Origin: Xanthobacteraceae bacterium
Lineage (GTDB): Bacteria > Pseudomonadota > Alphaproteobacteria > Rhizobiales > Xanthobacteraceae
Direction of reading: 5' to 3'
NCBI GenBank assembly: GCA_030037645.1
Contig: JASHQI010000153.1
Coordinates: 1-46,427, forward strand
DNA length: 46,427 nucleotides
Part shown: positions 33,701 through 43,407 of the stretch, in pieces
Numbering within the stretch: the stretch's first letter is position 1
Layout of the letters: every line of letters starts with the position of its first letter
Notes under the pieces: model-generated
The model's database searches: none
The model's input: only the letters and a program-made list of their open reading frames with translations
What the model was told of the DNA's origin: nothing
Program-made: the position numbers and the translations under genes

Positions 33701-33727
33701 GGCTCCGGCGGCTTGCCGGAGCCTTTT
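33701..33727 (+). terminator. Terminator after flp
   Basis: A perfect 9-bp stem (GGCTCCGGC 33701-33709, GCCGGAGCC 33715-33723) with a 5-nt loop and TTTT. It lies 26 bp after the flp stop and before cpaA, so it may limit read-through into the assembly genes. Confidence 0.85.
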
Positions 33728-33817
33728 CGCTTTCGAAGCCCTTCGGCCGCGCCCTTCGCTAACCCGCTCTCAACTTGAGCCGGTTATCTGATCGGCGGAA
33801 CCGCAAGCGACAATGCC

Positions 33818-34324
33818 ATGATGATTGAAGCGATCAGGTTGACGCTTTTTCCGGCCATGATGGCATTCGCCGCCACCAGCGATTTGTTCACGATGACGAT
33901 CGCCAATCGCGTTTCGCTCATTCTGGTCGGTGGTTTCGTTTTGCTTGCCGTTCTGATCGGGATGAGCGGTAGCGAGATGCTGGCGCATGCCGGCGTGGCG
34001 GCGGCTGTGCTCGTGGTCGCTTTTGTGTTTTTCAGCCGTGGCTGGATCGGCGGTGGCGACGCAAAACTCGCAGCCGCGACCGTTCTTTGGCTCGGCCTGG
34101 GTCATCTCGCCGATTACTTTTTTTACTCCTCGTTGCTGGGCGGGGCGTTGACGTTGGTGTTGATCCAATTTCGGCGGATGCCGCTGCCGCAACTGCTCGC
34201 CGGCAGGGATTGGGCGGAGCGGCTGCACGCCAGCGGCGGCGGCGTTCCCTATGGCATTGCGCTCGCCGCAGCGGCGCTGCTCGTCTATCCGCAGACCGAG
34301 TGGATGACGGGACTGAGCCTCTAG
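33818..34324 (+). CDS. cpaA: Prepilin peptidase CpaA (A24 family)
   Basis: 168 aa inner-membrane aspartyl protease that trims Flp and the TadE/G-like prepilins. Catalytic Asp22 (ATSDLFTM) and Asp81 (GGGDAKL) are at the usual spacing. About five hydrophobic segments. The second ATG, one codon on, is an alternative start. The N-terminal methylase domain of PilD is absent, as normal for CpaA. Confidence 0.93.
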   Translation: MMIEAIRLTLFPAMMAFAATSDLFTMTIANRVSLILVGGFVLLAVLIGMSGSEMLAHAGVAAAVLVVAFVFFSRGWIGGGDAKLAAATVLWLGLGHLADYFFYSSLLGGALTLVLIQFRRMPLPQLLAGRDWAERLHASGGGVPYGIALAAAALLVYPQTEWMTGLSL

Positions 34325-34349
34325 CTCTTCGCGTTGCGGAAGCGTCGCG

Positions 34350-34365
34350 GTAACGCAAGATTAAC
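34350..34365. promoter_or_regulatory. CtrA-type box upstream of cpaB
   Basis: GTAA-N7-TTAAC (34350-34365) differs by one base from the CtrA consensus TTAA-N7-TTAAC. A further TTAACC half-site is at 34385-34390. The cpaB start is about 100 bp downstream, in the expected promoter region. Confidence 0.5.
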
Positions 34366-34468
34366 GCGATTTGGATACGCCTCATTAACCATGCTTTGAC
34401 GTTTAGCTGGTCAAATCCCGCGACGACGGCTGCTCCCGCCGTGGCGTCATGTGGGAAGTGAAAGCGTA

Positions 34469-35266
34469 ATGAAAGCCGCGCGGATCGTTGTGCTTGGTGT
34501 CGCTCTCGCCGCTGGCGGGATTGCGGCCTTTCTTGTCGGCGGCCATCGTCAGCCCGAGCCGTCCAAGGCGGCGCCGGCGCCGACTCTTGAAACAGTCGAG
34601 ATTTTGGTCGCCAAGGCCAACCTCAGCCGGGGCCAAGTCATTACGGAAAACGACATCGGGTGGCAGATCTGGCCGAAAGCTGCGGCGAATTCGAGCTTCA
34701 TCTTAAAGACCGATCGACCGGATGCCATTAAACAGTTTGTCGGTGCGATCGTCCGCGAATCCGTCGCATCCGGAGAGCCTGTTCGCGACCCTGCCGTCGT
34801 CTTTGCCAAAGGCTCAGGCTTTCTCGCTGCGATCCTGCCGCACGGCATGCGTGCGGTGTCGACGGACATATCGGCTGAGAGCGCAGCCGGAGGCTTCATC
34901 CTGCCGGATGATCATGTCGACGTCGTGCTGACGCGCCGCGATAGGACGGCGGAGAAGTTGACCGGCGTCGAGAAGTTCATCAGCGAAACGATATTGAGGA
35001 ACGTCCGCGTGCTCGCGATAGATCAGCAGGTCCAGGAGAAAAACGGCCAGAAGGTCGTCGTCGGCCGCACGGCGACGCTGGAATTGACGCCGTTGCAGGC
35101 AGAGACGCTCGCGGTGGCGCACCAGCAGGGAACGATATCGCTCGCGTTGCGCAGCATCCTCGACTCGCAATCCTCGATTCCCGAGGGAGGCGACGAGGGT
35201 GCTGGCGCGGAGACGACCATCAACACAGTGCGCTACGGCGTGAGTACGCAGTCAAGATCCCGCTGA
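34469..35266 (+). CDS. cpaB: Flp pilus assembly protein CpaB
   Basis: 265 aa from the ATG at 34469. N-terminal anchor or signal ('VVLGVALAAGGIAAFLVGG'), then a SAF-type domain ('ETVEILVAKANLSRGQVITENDI') and the RcpC/CpaB region ('AVSTDISAESAAGGFILPDDHVDVVLTRRD'). A periplasmic component thought to stabilise the secretin. First of the cpaB-C-D-E-F run. Confidence 0.92.
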   Translation: MKAARIVVLGVALAAGGIAAFLVGGHRQPEPSKAAPAPTLETVEILVAKANLSRGQVITENDIGWQIWPKAAANSSFILKTDRPDAIKQFVGAIVRESVASGEPVRDPAVVFAKGSGFLAAILPHGMRAVSTDISAESAAGGFILPDDHVDVVLTRRDRTAEKLTGVEKFISETILRNVRVLAIDQQVQEKNGQKVVVGRTATLELTPLQAETLAVAHQQGTISLALRSILDSQSSIPEGGDEGAGAETTINTVRYGVSTQSRSR

Positions 35267-35286
35267 ACCGCACGGAGGGCTTTGCC

Positions 35287-36774
35287 ATGACAACAAGGAC
35301 ATCGATCCGCGCGGCGGTTCTGGCCGGGCTGATCGTCGCGTCATGGTTGATGCCGCGAGATCCCTCTGTCGCAGCCGATGCACCGGTCGGCGACACGCCC
35401 ACCCAGACCATCCATGTCGCCGCAAGTGATCTCAAATCACGTTTTGTCACGCTCGGCGTCAGCAAATCGGTTGTGATCGATCTGCCGCGCGACATCAAGG
35501 ACGTGCTGGTGGCCGATCCCCACATTGCAAATGCCGTCGTGCGCTCGTCCCGCCGCGCTTACATCATCGGCATCTCCGTCGGTCAAACCAACGTGTTTTT
35601 CTTCGATGCCAGCGGCAAGCAGATTGCCGGCTTCGACATCGCGGTGAAGCGCGATCTCAACGGTATCCAGGAGGCAATCAAGCAGGTGTTGCCGGATGCC
35701 GACATTACGGTTCAGGGCATCGGCGATGGGATCATCCTGTCCGGCACTGCGCCGAACCAGGCCGAAGCGCAGCAGGCTTTCGACATCGCGACGCGGCTCC
35801 TCGGTGTGGGCTCTGCCGACACGGTGGCCGCCGGCAGCAAGGTCGTCAACGCGATCGTTGTTCGTGGCCAGGATGAGGTCATGCTCAAGGTGACCGTCGC
35901 TGAGGTTCAGCGCGACGTCATCAAGCAACTTGGCATCAATCTGACCGGCTCGTTGAATTACGGTACCGCTATCGTCAATTTCAACAACACCAATCCGTTC
36001 TCGGCCTATGGCCAATCGCTCAGCGGCTCGGCGTTTACGGCCGGAGTGGACAACGTCGATGCGACGCTGCAGGCGATGGAGCAGGCCGGCGTCATTCACA
36101 CTCTCGCCGAGCCGAACCTGACCGCCGTTTCCGGAGAGACTGCGACCTTCGTCGCCGGCGGCGAATTTCCGATCCTCAACGGCTACTCCTGTTCTTCTAC
36201 GTCGACCACGCCGGGCGCACCGATGACTTGCCAGCCGTCGATCACGTTCAAGAATTTCGGCGTCAGCCTCAACTTCACGCCGGTCGTGCTCAGCGAAGGC
36301 CGCATCAGCCTTAAAGTCATGACAGAGGTATCCGATCTCTCCAGCAACAATTCGCTGGTGGTGACCGAGCCCGGCTCGACGGCGACGGTGACCGTGCCTT
36401 CAATCCTCACGCGCCGGGCCGATACCACTGTGGAGCTTCCTTCCGGTGGCTCGCTGGCAATGGCCGGCATGATCCAGGATTCGACGAAGCATAACGTCAA
36501 TGGTGTCCCCGGTCTCATGGAAGTCCCGGTTCTCGGCCAATTGTTCAAGAGCAACGACTACGTCAATCAACGCACCGAGCTGATGATCCTGGTCACGCCT
36601 TATGTCGTGCATGCGGTCGCGCGTAAGGACCTGTCGCTGCCCGACGACGGTTTCGCCGATCCCAGCGATCCGGCCCAGACCCTGCTTGGCCGCCTCAATC
36701 GTATCTATGGCGTCGGCGGCACCCCGGATCCGTCGGACAAATACAACGGCAAGTACGGCTTCATCCTCGATTGA
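35287..36774 (+). CDS. cpaC: Flp pilus outer-membrane secretin CpaC
   Basis: 495 aa. Signal peptide (residues 1 to about 30), then the pilus N-domain ('KSVVIDLPRDIKDVLVADPHIANAVV'), a BON-like segment ('AIKQVLPDADITVQGIGDGIILSGT') and the C-terminal secretin domain ('GVIHTLAEPNLTAVSGETATFVAGGEFPI', 'GVPGLMEVPVLGQLFKSNDYVNQRTELMILVTPYVV'). Forms the outer-membrane ring through which the pilus exits. Follows cpaB by 20 bp. Confidence 0.95.
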   Translation: MTTRTSIRAAVLAGLIVASWLMPRDPSVAADAPVGDTPTQTIHVAASDLKSRFVTLGVSKSVVIDLPRDIKDVLVADPHIANAVVRSSRRAYIIGISVGQTNVFFFDASGKQIAGFDIAVKRDLNGIQEAIKQVLPDADITVQGIGDGIILSGTAPNQAEAQQAFDIATRLLGVGSADTVAAGSKVVNAIVVRGQDEVMLKVTVAEVQRDVIKQLGINLTGSLNYGTAIVNFNNTNPFSAYGQSLSGSAFTAGVDNVDATLQAMEQAGVIHTLAEPNLTAVSGETATFVAGGEFPILNGYSCSSTSTTPGAPMTCQPSITFKNFGVSLNFTPVVLSEGRISLKVMTEVSDLSSNNSLVVTEPGSTATVTVPSILTRRADTTVELPSGGSLAMAGMIQDSTKHNVNGVPGLMEVPVLGQLFKSNDYVNQRTELMILVTPYVVHAVARKDLSLPDDGFADPSDPAQTLLGRLNRIYGVGGTPDPSDKYNGKYGFILD

Positions 36775-36797
36775 ATTGCCGCTCAAGGAGACGACCG

Positions 36798-37547
36798 ATG
36801 CAAACCGTCCGCACCACGATCGCCGAATGCCGCGGCCGCATGGGCCTCGCGGTTCGCGCCGCCGTCGTCGCCGGATGCGCGATTGTGGTTTGTGGCTGCA
36901 ATACCGATCAGCAGATCGCCGGTGTGCCCGACGCTCCAGCCGACTACCGCATGCGTCATCCGATTACGATTACGGAGGGCGATCACACTCTCCAGCTCCT
37001 CATCGGCTCAAATCGCGGCTCGCTGACGCCGTTCCAACGCGCGCAGGTCCTTGCGTTCGCGCAATCCTGGAGACGCGAAGCCACGGGCGGGCTCATCATC
37101 GACCTGCCGCGAGGCACAAGCAATGAACATGCGTCGGCGGACGCATTACCTGAGATTCGGTCGATCCTGGCTGCGACCGGGGTACCGCCGAACGCGATGG
37201 CGGTGCGTGCCTACGCGGCGCCGCCGGGGATGCTGGCCACCATTCGCATCACCTATCCGAAGATGATTGCTCAAGCCGGACCGTGCGGCGTGTGGCCCAA
37301 GGACATCGGCCCGAGCATGAACCGGGACTATTTCGAGAACCAGCAATATTGGAATTTCGGCTGCGCCAACCAGCGCAATCTCGCTGCCATGGTCGACAAT
37401 CCGGCCGATCTCGTGCAGCCGCGCGCCGAGACGCCGGTCTACACCGCGCGACAAACCACGGTCGTTGAGAAATATCGACTGGGCGCGTCCACCTCCACCA
37501 CCTATGCATCGACCGATTCGACCAAGATCAGCGACATCGGCAAGTGA
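36798..37547 (+). CDS. cpaD: CpaD-type pilus lipoprotein
   Basis: 249 aa from the ATG at 36798 with AAGGAG upstream. Signal peptide with a lipobox-like 'VVCGC', so probably lipid-anchored. 'ITEGDHTLQLLIGSNRGSLTPFQRAQVLAFAQSWRREATG' and 'GPCGVWPKDIGPS ... WNFGCANQRNLAAMVDNPADLVQPR' are typical CpaD. It helps the secretin reach the outer membrane. Confidence 0.93.
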   Translation: MQTVRTTIAECRGRMGLAVRAAVVAGCAIVVCGCNTDQQIAGVPDAPADYRMRHPITITEGDHTLQLLIGSNRGSLTPFQRAQVLAFAQSWRREATGGLIIDLPRGTSNEHASADALPEIRSILAATGVPPNAMAVRAYAAPPGMLATIRITYPKMIAQAGPCGVWPKDIGPSMNRDYFENQQYWNFGCANQRNLAAMVDNPADLVQPRAETPVYTARQTTVVEKYRLGASTSTTYASTDSTKISDIGK

Positions 37548-37556
37548 TCGTGACGC

Positions 37557-38837
37557 ATGATGAATCAAGCTGAACAGGCAGTCCGGGAAGATCTTCCTCC
37601 CGCCGAAATGGTTGGACGCGATGAGCACATCGCGCCGGCACCGCGCGTTTCCGTGCAGGCGTTCTGCGAGACCGTGGAAACTGCCGCCGCGATTCAAGCC
37701 GCAGGAGAGGATCGGCGCCTGGCAAAGGCGCATTTGCGCATTCAGATGGGCGGCTTGACCGCGGCCATCGAAGCTTATCAGAGTTCGCCAACCCCAAACG
37801 TCATCATTCTCGAGTCCGAGAACCGGAGCGACGACATCCTCGCCGCCCTCGACCATCTTGCAAACTACTGCGACCCCGGCACACGCGTCGTCGTTATCGG
37901 CCGTATGAACGATGTCATGCTGTATCGCGAACTGGTGCGGCGGGGAGTGAGCGACTATCTGATTTCACCCGTGGGCACGCTCCAGGTCGTGCGCGCCATA
38001 TGCGGGCTGTTCTCGGCGCCGGATGCCAAGCCTGTCGGCCGCATCATCGCGGTGGTCGGCGCCAAGGGGGGCGTCGGCGCCTCCACCATCGCTCATAACA
38101 TCGGCTTCGCGATTGCCAACGATCTGAAGCTCGACTCCGTGGTGACCGATCTCGACCTGGCGTTCGGCACCGCGGGTTTGGATTTCAATCAGGACCCGCC
38201 GCAGGGCGTCGCCGAGGCGGTGTTTTCGCCTGATCGCATCGATATCGCTTTCGTTGACCGCTTGCTCGCCAAGTGCACCGACCATTTGAGCCTGCTCGCC
38301 GCGCCGGCGACGCTGGATCGCGTCTACGATTTCGGCGCCGATGCGTTCGATTCGATTTTCGATTCGCTGCGGGCAACGGTGCCGTGCGTCGTGCTCGACG
38401 TGCCGCATCAATGGACCGGCTGGAGCAAACAGGCCATGGTCGGCGCCGACGACATCCTGATCGTTGCCGCGCCCGATCTGGCGAATCTGCGCAACACCAA
38501 GAATCTGTACGACTTTCTGAAAAGCGCGCGTCCGAATGACCATCGTCCGCATTACTGTCTCAATCAGGTAGGCGTTCCTAAGCGTCCCGAGATCAAGGTC
38601 GCGGACTTCGCCAAAGCGCTCGATGACGAACCGGTAGCGATCATTCCCTTCGAGCCGCAGGTGTTTGGCGCGGCCGCCAACAATGGACAAATGATCGCCG
38701 AGTTCTCCTCAAAGCACCGTACCGCCGAGACGTTCCTTCAGTTGGCGCAGCAATTGACGGGGCGCGCGGAACCGAAAAAGCAGCGCGCTGGGCTGCTGAC
38801 GCCGTTGATCGAAAAGTTGCTGCATCGGCAAGGGTAG
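37557..38837 (+). CDS. cpaE: Pilus positioning ATPase CpaE / TadZ
   Basis: 426 aa. The N-terminal response-regulator-like domain (to about 150) lacks a clear phospho-acceptor. The ParA/MinD-like ATPase follows with deviant Walker A 'GAKGGVGAS' (168-176). The family places the pilus machine at one pole. Start ATG 37557, 9 bp after cpaD. Confidence 0.94.
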   Translation: MMNQAEQAVREDLPPAEMVGRDEHIAPAPRVSVQAFCETVETAAAIQAAGEDRRLAKAHLRIQMGGLTAAIEAYQSSPTPNVIILESENRSDDILAALDHLANYCDPGTRVVVIGRMNDVMLYRELVRRGVSDYLISPVGTLQVVRAICGLFSAPDAKPVGRIIAVVGAKGGVGASTIAHNIGFAIANDLKLDSVVTDLDLAFGTAGLDFNQDPPQGVAEAVFSPDRIDIAFVDRLLAKCTDHLSLLAAPATLDRVYDFGADAFDSIFDSLRATVPCVVLDVPHQWTGWSKQAMVGADDILIVAAPDLANLRNTKNLYDFLKSARPNDHRPHYCLNQVGVPKRPEIKVADFAKALDDEPVAIIPFEPQVFGAAANNGQMIAEFSSKHRTAETFLQLAQQLTGRAEPKKQRAGLLTPLIEKLLHRQG

Positions 38838-38857
38838 AAATCGTTGGAGTTGCGTTC

Positions 38858-40402
38858 GTGTTCGGAAAGCGTCCCACTCCCGGCAGTTCGTCCCCAGGCG
38901 CCGAGCAGCAGCCGGCACCGGCTCCGCGGCCTGCCGCGCCGCCGCCTGTGCCGGCTCCAGCCGCCGCCTCGTCGGACGTAGGCCGCACGCCGTTTCCGTC
39001 GGCGGGTCTCGGCGCGCCGATCATTGGGGCGCCGGCTTCGACAAGAACCTCCACAACGGCGCAGTCGCAGCAAATTCCATCCGCCGTGGATACGCGGCGG
39101 TCGGAATCCTACTACGAGGTCAAGGGTACGGTCTTTGGCGCGCTGATCGAGGCTATCGATCTTGCGCAGCTCGCCAAGCTCGATGCCGATTCTGCGCGCG
39201 AAGAAATTCGCGACATTGTCAACGAAATCATCGCGATCAAAAACATCGTGATGTCGATTTCCGAGCAGGAAGACCTGCTCGACGATATCTGTAACGACGT
39301 TCTCGGCTACGGTCCGCTCGAACCGCTGTTGCAGCGTGACGAGATCGCCGACATCATGGTCAACGGTTCGGGCACGGTCTACATCGAAGTCGCCGGCAAG
39401 ATTCAGAAGACGGGCATCCGCTTTCGCGACAACCAGCAACTCCTCAACATTTGCCAGCGCATCGTCAGCCAGGTCGGCCGGCGCGTCGATGAGGCCTCAC
39501 CGATCTGCGACGCGCGTTTGCCGGACGGCTCGCGCGTCAATGCCATCGTACCTCCGCTCGCGATCGACGGCCCGGCGCTCACCATCCGCAAATTCAGGAA
39601 GGACAAGCTCACGCTCGAGCAGCTGGTGCGGTTCGGTTCGATTTCACCCGAAGGGGCGGAAATCCTTAAAATCATCGGCCGTTGTCGCGTCAATACATTG
39701 ATCTCCGGCGGAACGGGCTCCGGCAAGACGACACTGCTCAATTGCCTGACCCGTTATATCGACCATGATGAACGCATCGTGACCTGCGAGGATGCCGCCG
39801 AGTTGCAATTGCAGCAGCCGCACGTGGTGCGATTGGAAACCCGCCCGCCAAATCTCGAAGGCGAGGGGCAAATCACGATGCGTGATCTGGTGCGCAACTG
39901 TCTGCGCATGCGCCCTGAACGGATCATCGTCGGTGAGGTGCGCGGCCCGGAAGCTTTCGACCTGTTGCAGGCGATGAACACCGGCCACGACGGCTCGATG
40001 GGCACGCTGCACGCCAATTTGCCGCGCGAGGCGCTTTCGCGGTTGGAATCGATGATCACCATGGGCGGCTACGCGCTGCCGTCGCGCACGATCCGCGAGA
40101 TGATCTGCGGCTCAATCGATGTCGTCATCCAAGCCGCGCGTCTGCGAGATGGTTCGCGCCGCATCACCCACATCACCGAGGTGATGGGAATGGAAGGCGA
40201 CATCATCATCACACAAGACATATTCACGTTCGAGATACTCGGCGAGGACGCCAACGGCAATCTCATCGGACAGCATAAGTCGACCGGCATCGGTCGTCCC
40301 AAGTTCTGGGAGCGGGCGCGCTATTACGGCGAGGAAACGCGACTTGCCGCGGCGCTTGATGCCGCAGAGCGGGTGCACGAGCTGGCAGGGGCCAGGGGAT
40401 GA
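38858..40402 (+). CDS. cpaF: Pilus assembly ATPase CpaF / TadA
   Basis: 514 aa, GTG start at 38858 with GGAG upstream. The first roughly 80 residues are Pro/Ala-rich and disordered. The T2SS E-type hexameric ATPase has Walker A GGTGSGKT (284-291), '[25 protein letters not shown]' (Walker B / Asp box) and '[14 protein letters not shown]' (His box). It drives pilin insertion and probably retraction. The stop overlaps a small ORF by ATGA. Confidence 0.95.
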   Translation: MFGKRPTPGSSSPGAEQQPAPAPRPAAPPPVPAPAAASSDVGRTPFPSAGLGAPIIGAPASTRTSTTAQSQQIPSAVDTRRSESYYEVKGTVFGALIEAIDLAQLAKLDADSAREEIRDIVNEIIAIKNIVMSISEQEDLLDDICNDVLGYGPLEPLLQRDEIADIMVNGSGTVYIEVAGKIQKTGIRFRDNQQLLNICQRIVSQVGRRVDEASPICDARLPDGSRVNAIVPPLAIDGPALTIRKFRKDKLTLEQLVRFGSISPEGAEILKIIGRCRVNTLISGGTGSGKTTLLNCLTRYIDHDERIVTCEDAAELQLQQPHVVRLETRPPNLEGEGQITMRDLVRNCLRMRPERIIVGEVRGPEAFDLLQAMNTGHDGSMGTLHANLPREALSRLESMITMGGYALPSRTIREMICGSIDVVIQAARLRDGSRRITHITEVMGMEGDIIITQDIFTFEILGEDANGNLIGQHKSTGIGRPKFWERARYYGEETRLAAALDAAERVHELAGARG

Positions 40403-40494
40403 ATCTGAACGAAGCGGGCGGCGCATTTTCGAGACCCCTGCGCCAAGAGAAAGCATCGAGCGGAAATCGCCTCGATCGGAATGCAACGCGTTAG
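40399..40494 (+). CDS. Putative 31-aa ORF coupled to cpaF
   Basis: The ATG at 40399 overlaps the cpaF stop (ATGA) with CAGGGG just before it. The frame runs to a TAG at 40492-40494, 15 bp before tadB. The peptide ([20 protein letters not shown]...) is basic, with no family or signal. It may be real, or only a translation-coupling bridge over the 107-bp cpaF-tadB gap. Low certainty. Confidence 0.3.
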   Translation: MNLNEAGGAFSRPLRQEKASSGNRLDRNATR

Positions 40495-40509
40495 GAAGCG
40501 GAAGCAGAC

Positions 40510-41481
40510 ATGCAAGTTTTCGCGCTTTTCTTTGTAGTTGCGATCGCGATCGGCGGCGTCGCCTGGGTCTTCATCTATCCGTTCCTTTCCGGCGAACGCA
40601 CGCGGGAACGCCGCATGGCGAATGTGGCGCGCTCCGAACCCATGGTGGCGCGCGCGACACGCTCGGCACAAAAGCCCCGACGCGAGCAGATCGAAGGCAC
40701 GCTGAAGGAAATGGAACAACGGCTCCGACAGGCCAAGCGTGCGCCCCTGTCGGTGCGCCTGACGCAGGCAGGGCTTAATTGGTCGAAACGCCGATTCATG
40801 ATCTCCGCAGGCGTGCTCGGCGTGGCCGTATTTGCGATTCCGATGCTGGTCAGGGCCGGTCTTTTGGTCTCGCTCGCCTTTGGCTTCGCGGCCGGAGCCG
40901 GGCTGCCGTTCTGGATCTTGTCGTTCCTCAAGAAGCGGCGTGAAGCGCGCTTTCTGAACAATTTTCCTGAAGCGGTTGACGTCATCGTTCGCGGCATCAA
41001 AGCGGGGCTGCCGCTGCTCGACAGCCTCAAGCTCATTGCCACGGAATCCGAGGAGCCTATTCGCAGTGAATTCCGCGCCATCATCGAGACGCAGACCATA
41101 GGATTACCGCTCGGCGAGGCCTGCCTTAAGCTCTATGAGCGCATGCCGCTGCCCGAAGCGAACTTCTTCGGGATTGTCATCTCGATCCAGCAGCGCGCCG
41201 GCGGTAATCTTTCCGAGGCGCTCGGCAATCTCTCGCGCGTGCTGCGCGATCGCAAGAAGATGAAAGCGAAAATCCAGGCGATGTCGACGGAAGCTAAGGC
41301 TTCCGCAACGATCATCGGTGCGCTGCCAATCGCCGTGATGTGTCTCGTCTACGTCACGAGCCCGACGTACATCGCGCTGCTTTGGACCGACCCGCTCGGA
41401 CGCATCATGATCGCTTGCTCCGCCATCTGGATGAGCCTTGGCATATTCGTGATGCGTAAAATGATCAATTTCGACTTCTAA
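40510..41481 (+). CDS. tadB: Pilus platform protein TadB
   Basis: 323 aa inner-membrane protein with a T2SSF domain ('FLNNFPEAVDVIVRGIKAGLPLLDSL', 'QQRAGGNLSEALGNLSRVLRDRKKMKAKIQAMS'). Hydrophobic segments at about 1-22, 98-135 and two near the C-terminus. AGGAAG lies upstream. It forms the assembly platform with TadC. Confidence 0.94.
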   Translation: MQVFALFFVVAIAIGGVAWVFIYPFLSGERTRERRMANVARSEPMVARATRSAQKPRREQIEGTLKEMEQRLRQAKRAPLSVRLTQAGLNWSKRRFMISAGVLGVAVFAIPMLVRAGLLVSLAFGFAAGAGLPFWILSFLKKRREARFLNNFPEAVDVIVRGIKAGLPLLDSLKLIATESEEPIRSEFRAIIETQTIGLPLGEACLKLYERMPLPEANFFGIVISIQQRAGGNLSEALGNLSRVLRDRKKMKAKIQAMSTEAKASATIIGALPIAVMCLVYVTSPTYIALLWTDPLGRIMIACSAIWMSLGIFVMRKMINFDF

Positions 41482-41493
41482 CGCGACGACGTC

Positions 41494-42465
41494 ATGACAT
41501 CTTTGCTCGAGCAATTCCTCGATCTGCAGGTTCTGACGATGATTTTCGCAGCCGTCGCTGCGGGCGCAACAGTACTCACGCTGGCGATGCCGTTCGTATC
41601 GACCGATTCGCTCGATAAGCGGATGAAGGCGGTCGCGCTCGAACGTGAAAAAATCCGGCAACGAGAGCGTGAACGGTTGGCGCAGGGCAGCAAGGTGACG
41701 CTGCGGCAGTCGCCAAGACTCTACATGAAGCGCGCCGTCGATAACTTCAATCTGAGCAAATGGGTCGGCCAGGAGGAAGCGCGTAAGATGCTTGTTCAAG
41801 CGGGCTATCGCGGCCAGGCACCATACGTCACTTATCTGTTCTTCCGGATGGCGATGCCCGCCGTTATGCTCGTCGTTTCACTGTTCTATATATTTCTCGT
41901 TCTTCACCTCGGTTATCCGCCGCTGGTCAAAATCGGCATGTCGATCGGCGCCGCTTATTTCGGGATGTATAGCCCAAATCTTTTTCTCAAGAATAAGATC
42001 GCGCGGCGACAGTCGTCGCTCAAGCGCGCGTTTCCCGATGCGCTCGACCTGCTGCTGATCTGCATCGAATCCGGCATGTCGGTCGAGTCGGCGTTCCGCA
42101 AGGTCAGCGAGGAGATCGGCTCTCAGTCGGTGGCGCTGTCCGAGGAGTTCACGTTGACGACGGCGGAACTATCGTACCTGCCGGATCGTCGCCAAGCCTA
42201 TGAGAACTTGGCGCAGCGCACCGGGCTCGAAGGCGTGAAAGCGGTATGTTTGGCCTTGCAGCAATCGGAACGATACGGCACGCCGCTCGGCCAGACGATG
42301 CGAGTGTTGGCGCAGGAGAATCGCGATATGCGCATGGCGGAGGCTGAGAAGAAGGCGGCAGGCCTGCCGCCGAAGCTCACGGTGCCGATGATCGTGTTCT
42401 TCCTTCCGGTCCTGTTTGTCGTCATTCTCGGTCCGGCCGCCATCCGTGTGTTGGCGCTGCAATAG
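41494..42465 (+). CDS. tadC: Pilus platform protein TadC
   Basis: 323 aa, 12 bp after tadB. Second T2SSF membrane protein ('RAFPDALDLLLICIESGMSVESAFRKVSEEIG', 'QQSERYGTPLGQTMRVLAQENRDMRMAEAEKKAAGLPPKLTVPMI'). Hydrophobic segments near the N-terminus, in the middle (about 110-165) and at the C-terminus. Convergent with tadD, 28 bp away. Confidence 0.94.
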   Translation: MTSLLEQFLDLQVLTMIFAAVAAGATVLTLAMPFVSTDSLDKRMKAVALEREKIRQRERERLAQGSKVTLRQSPRLYMKRAVDNFNLSKWVGQEEARKMLVQAGYRGQAPYVTYLFFRMAMPAVMLVVSLFYIFLVLHLGYPPLVKIGMSIGAAYFGMYSPNLFLKNKIARRQSSLKRAFPDALDLLLICIESGMSVESAFRKVSEEIGSQSVALSEEFTLTTAELSYLPDRRQAYENLAQRTGLEGVKAVCLALQQSERYGTPLGQTMRVLAQENRDMRMAEAEKKAAGLPPKLTVPMIVFFLPVLFVVILGPAAIRVLALQ

Positions 42466-42493
42466 GTTGCCGGAAGTAGAATCGAGCTTGTCG

Positions 42494-43303
42494 TCAGCTA
42501 GAGCCGGCCTTGGCCTGCTGAGACGGCGCCGCTTTCTGCAGGTCGCTCCGGCGCGCGAGCAGCTGCCGCAGATAAGCGACATTGGCCGCGGCCTGGTCCG
42601 GCGGCAGATCGGCACGCGCAATCTGCTCGGCCTCCGCAAAGTGGCCTTCCAAGCCGACGACCAACGCCAGATTCTGCGTCACGCGGGGATCGGTCGGGTG
42701 CTGCGCGACTGCACGTCGCAACGTCTCCTCGGCGTCCGGGAGATCCTTTGACAGCGCGTAGGACAGGCCGAGATTGGAAAGCACGGATGGCTCATTGGGA
42801 ACGATTTTGAGCGCGGTGAGGTAATAGCGTTGCGCTTCGGCGTGGCGGCCCATTTGATCGAGCACGGCGCCTTCTGCCGATAGAATGCGCCAGTCGGGTT
42901 GGTCGGGCGAATGGGCGCGATCGAACACGGCGAGCGCCTGAGTGTAATCGCCGACTGACGCCAGTGCGCGACCATATTCGCCGAGCACGACCTTATTGTG
43001 AGGGTTCGCCAGCGCAATCCGTTCAAGGACGGCGACGGCCTGCGCGCGCTCTCCGGTGGCGCGCAGCGCCTGCGCATAGCGCAGCGCGACCTCGACGTTC
43101 GACGGATCGGCGCTGTACTGCGGTCCATAGATCGCGATATCGCGTCGCCAGTCGCCGTCAGGTTGATCGGGGGGCGCGAGCGGCAGCGACCCGGTCGTCT
43201 CGGCTGTTTGCGTCGTCTGGCATCCCGCAGCCGTGGCGGCAATGATCGCCACCAAAGCGGCCGAGGCCAGCAGGCGTGCAGAGCGGTATCGGGTTGAACG
43301 CAT
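42494..43303 (-). CDS. tadD: TadD-like TPR lipoprotein
   Basis: 269 aa from the ATG at 43303. Lipobox-like 'ATAAGCQTT', so probably lipid-anchored, then TPR repeats ('ALRYAQALRATGERAQAVAVLERIALANPHN', 'VLSNLGLSYALSKDLPDAEETLRRAV'). The family acts as a pilotin or scaffold for the secretin. The frame is open further upstream, but that part has no signal and no ribosome site. CtrA-type boxes lie about 100-145 bp upstream. Confidence 0.9.
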   Translation of the reverse strand: MRSTRYRSARLLASAALVAIIAATAAGCQTTQTAETTGSLPLAPPDQPDGDWRRDIAIYGPQYSADPSNVEVALRYAQALRATGERAQAVAVLERIALANPHNKVVLGEYGRALASVGDYTQALAVFDRAHSPDQPDWRILSAEGAVLDQMGRHAEAQRYYLTALKIVPNEPSVLSNLGLSYALSKDLPDAEETLRRAVAQHPTDPRVTQNLALVVGLEGHFAEAEQIARADLPPDQAAANVAYLRQLLARRSDLQKAAPSQQAKAGSS

Positions 43304-43407
43304 CTCGATCACTGCGTTGAGAGCCGCCAAGATAAGCGCGACGGCAAAGCCGCACTGGCGCCGGATGCACCGACGTTGCCGGGCGGGTGAGCAATAGACC
43401 GTTAACC

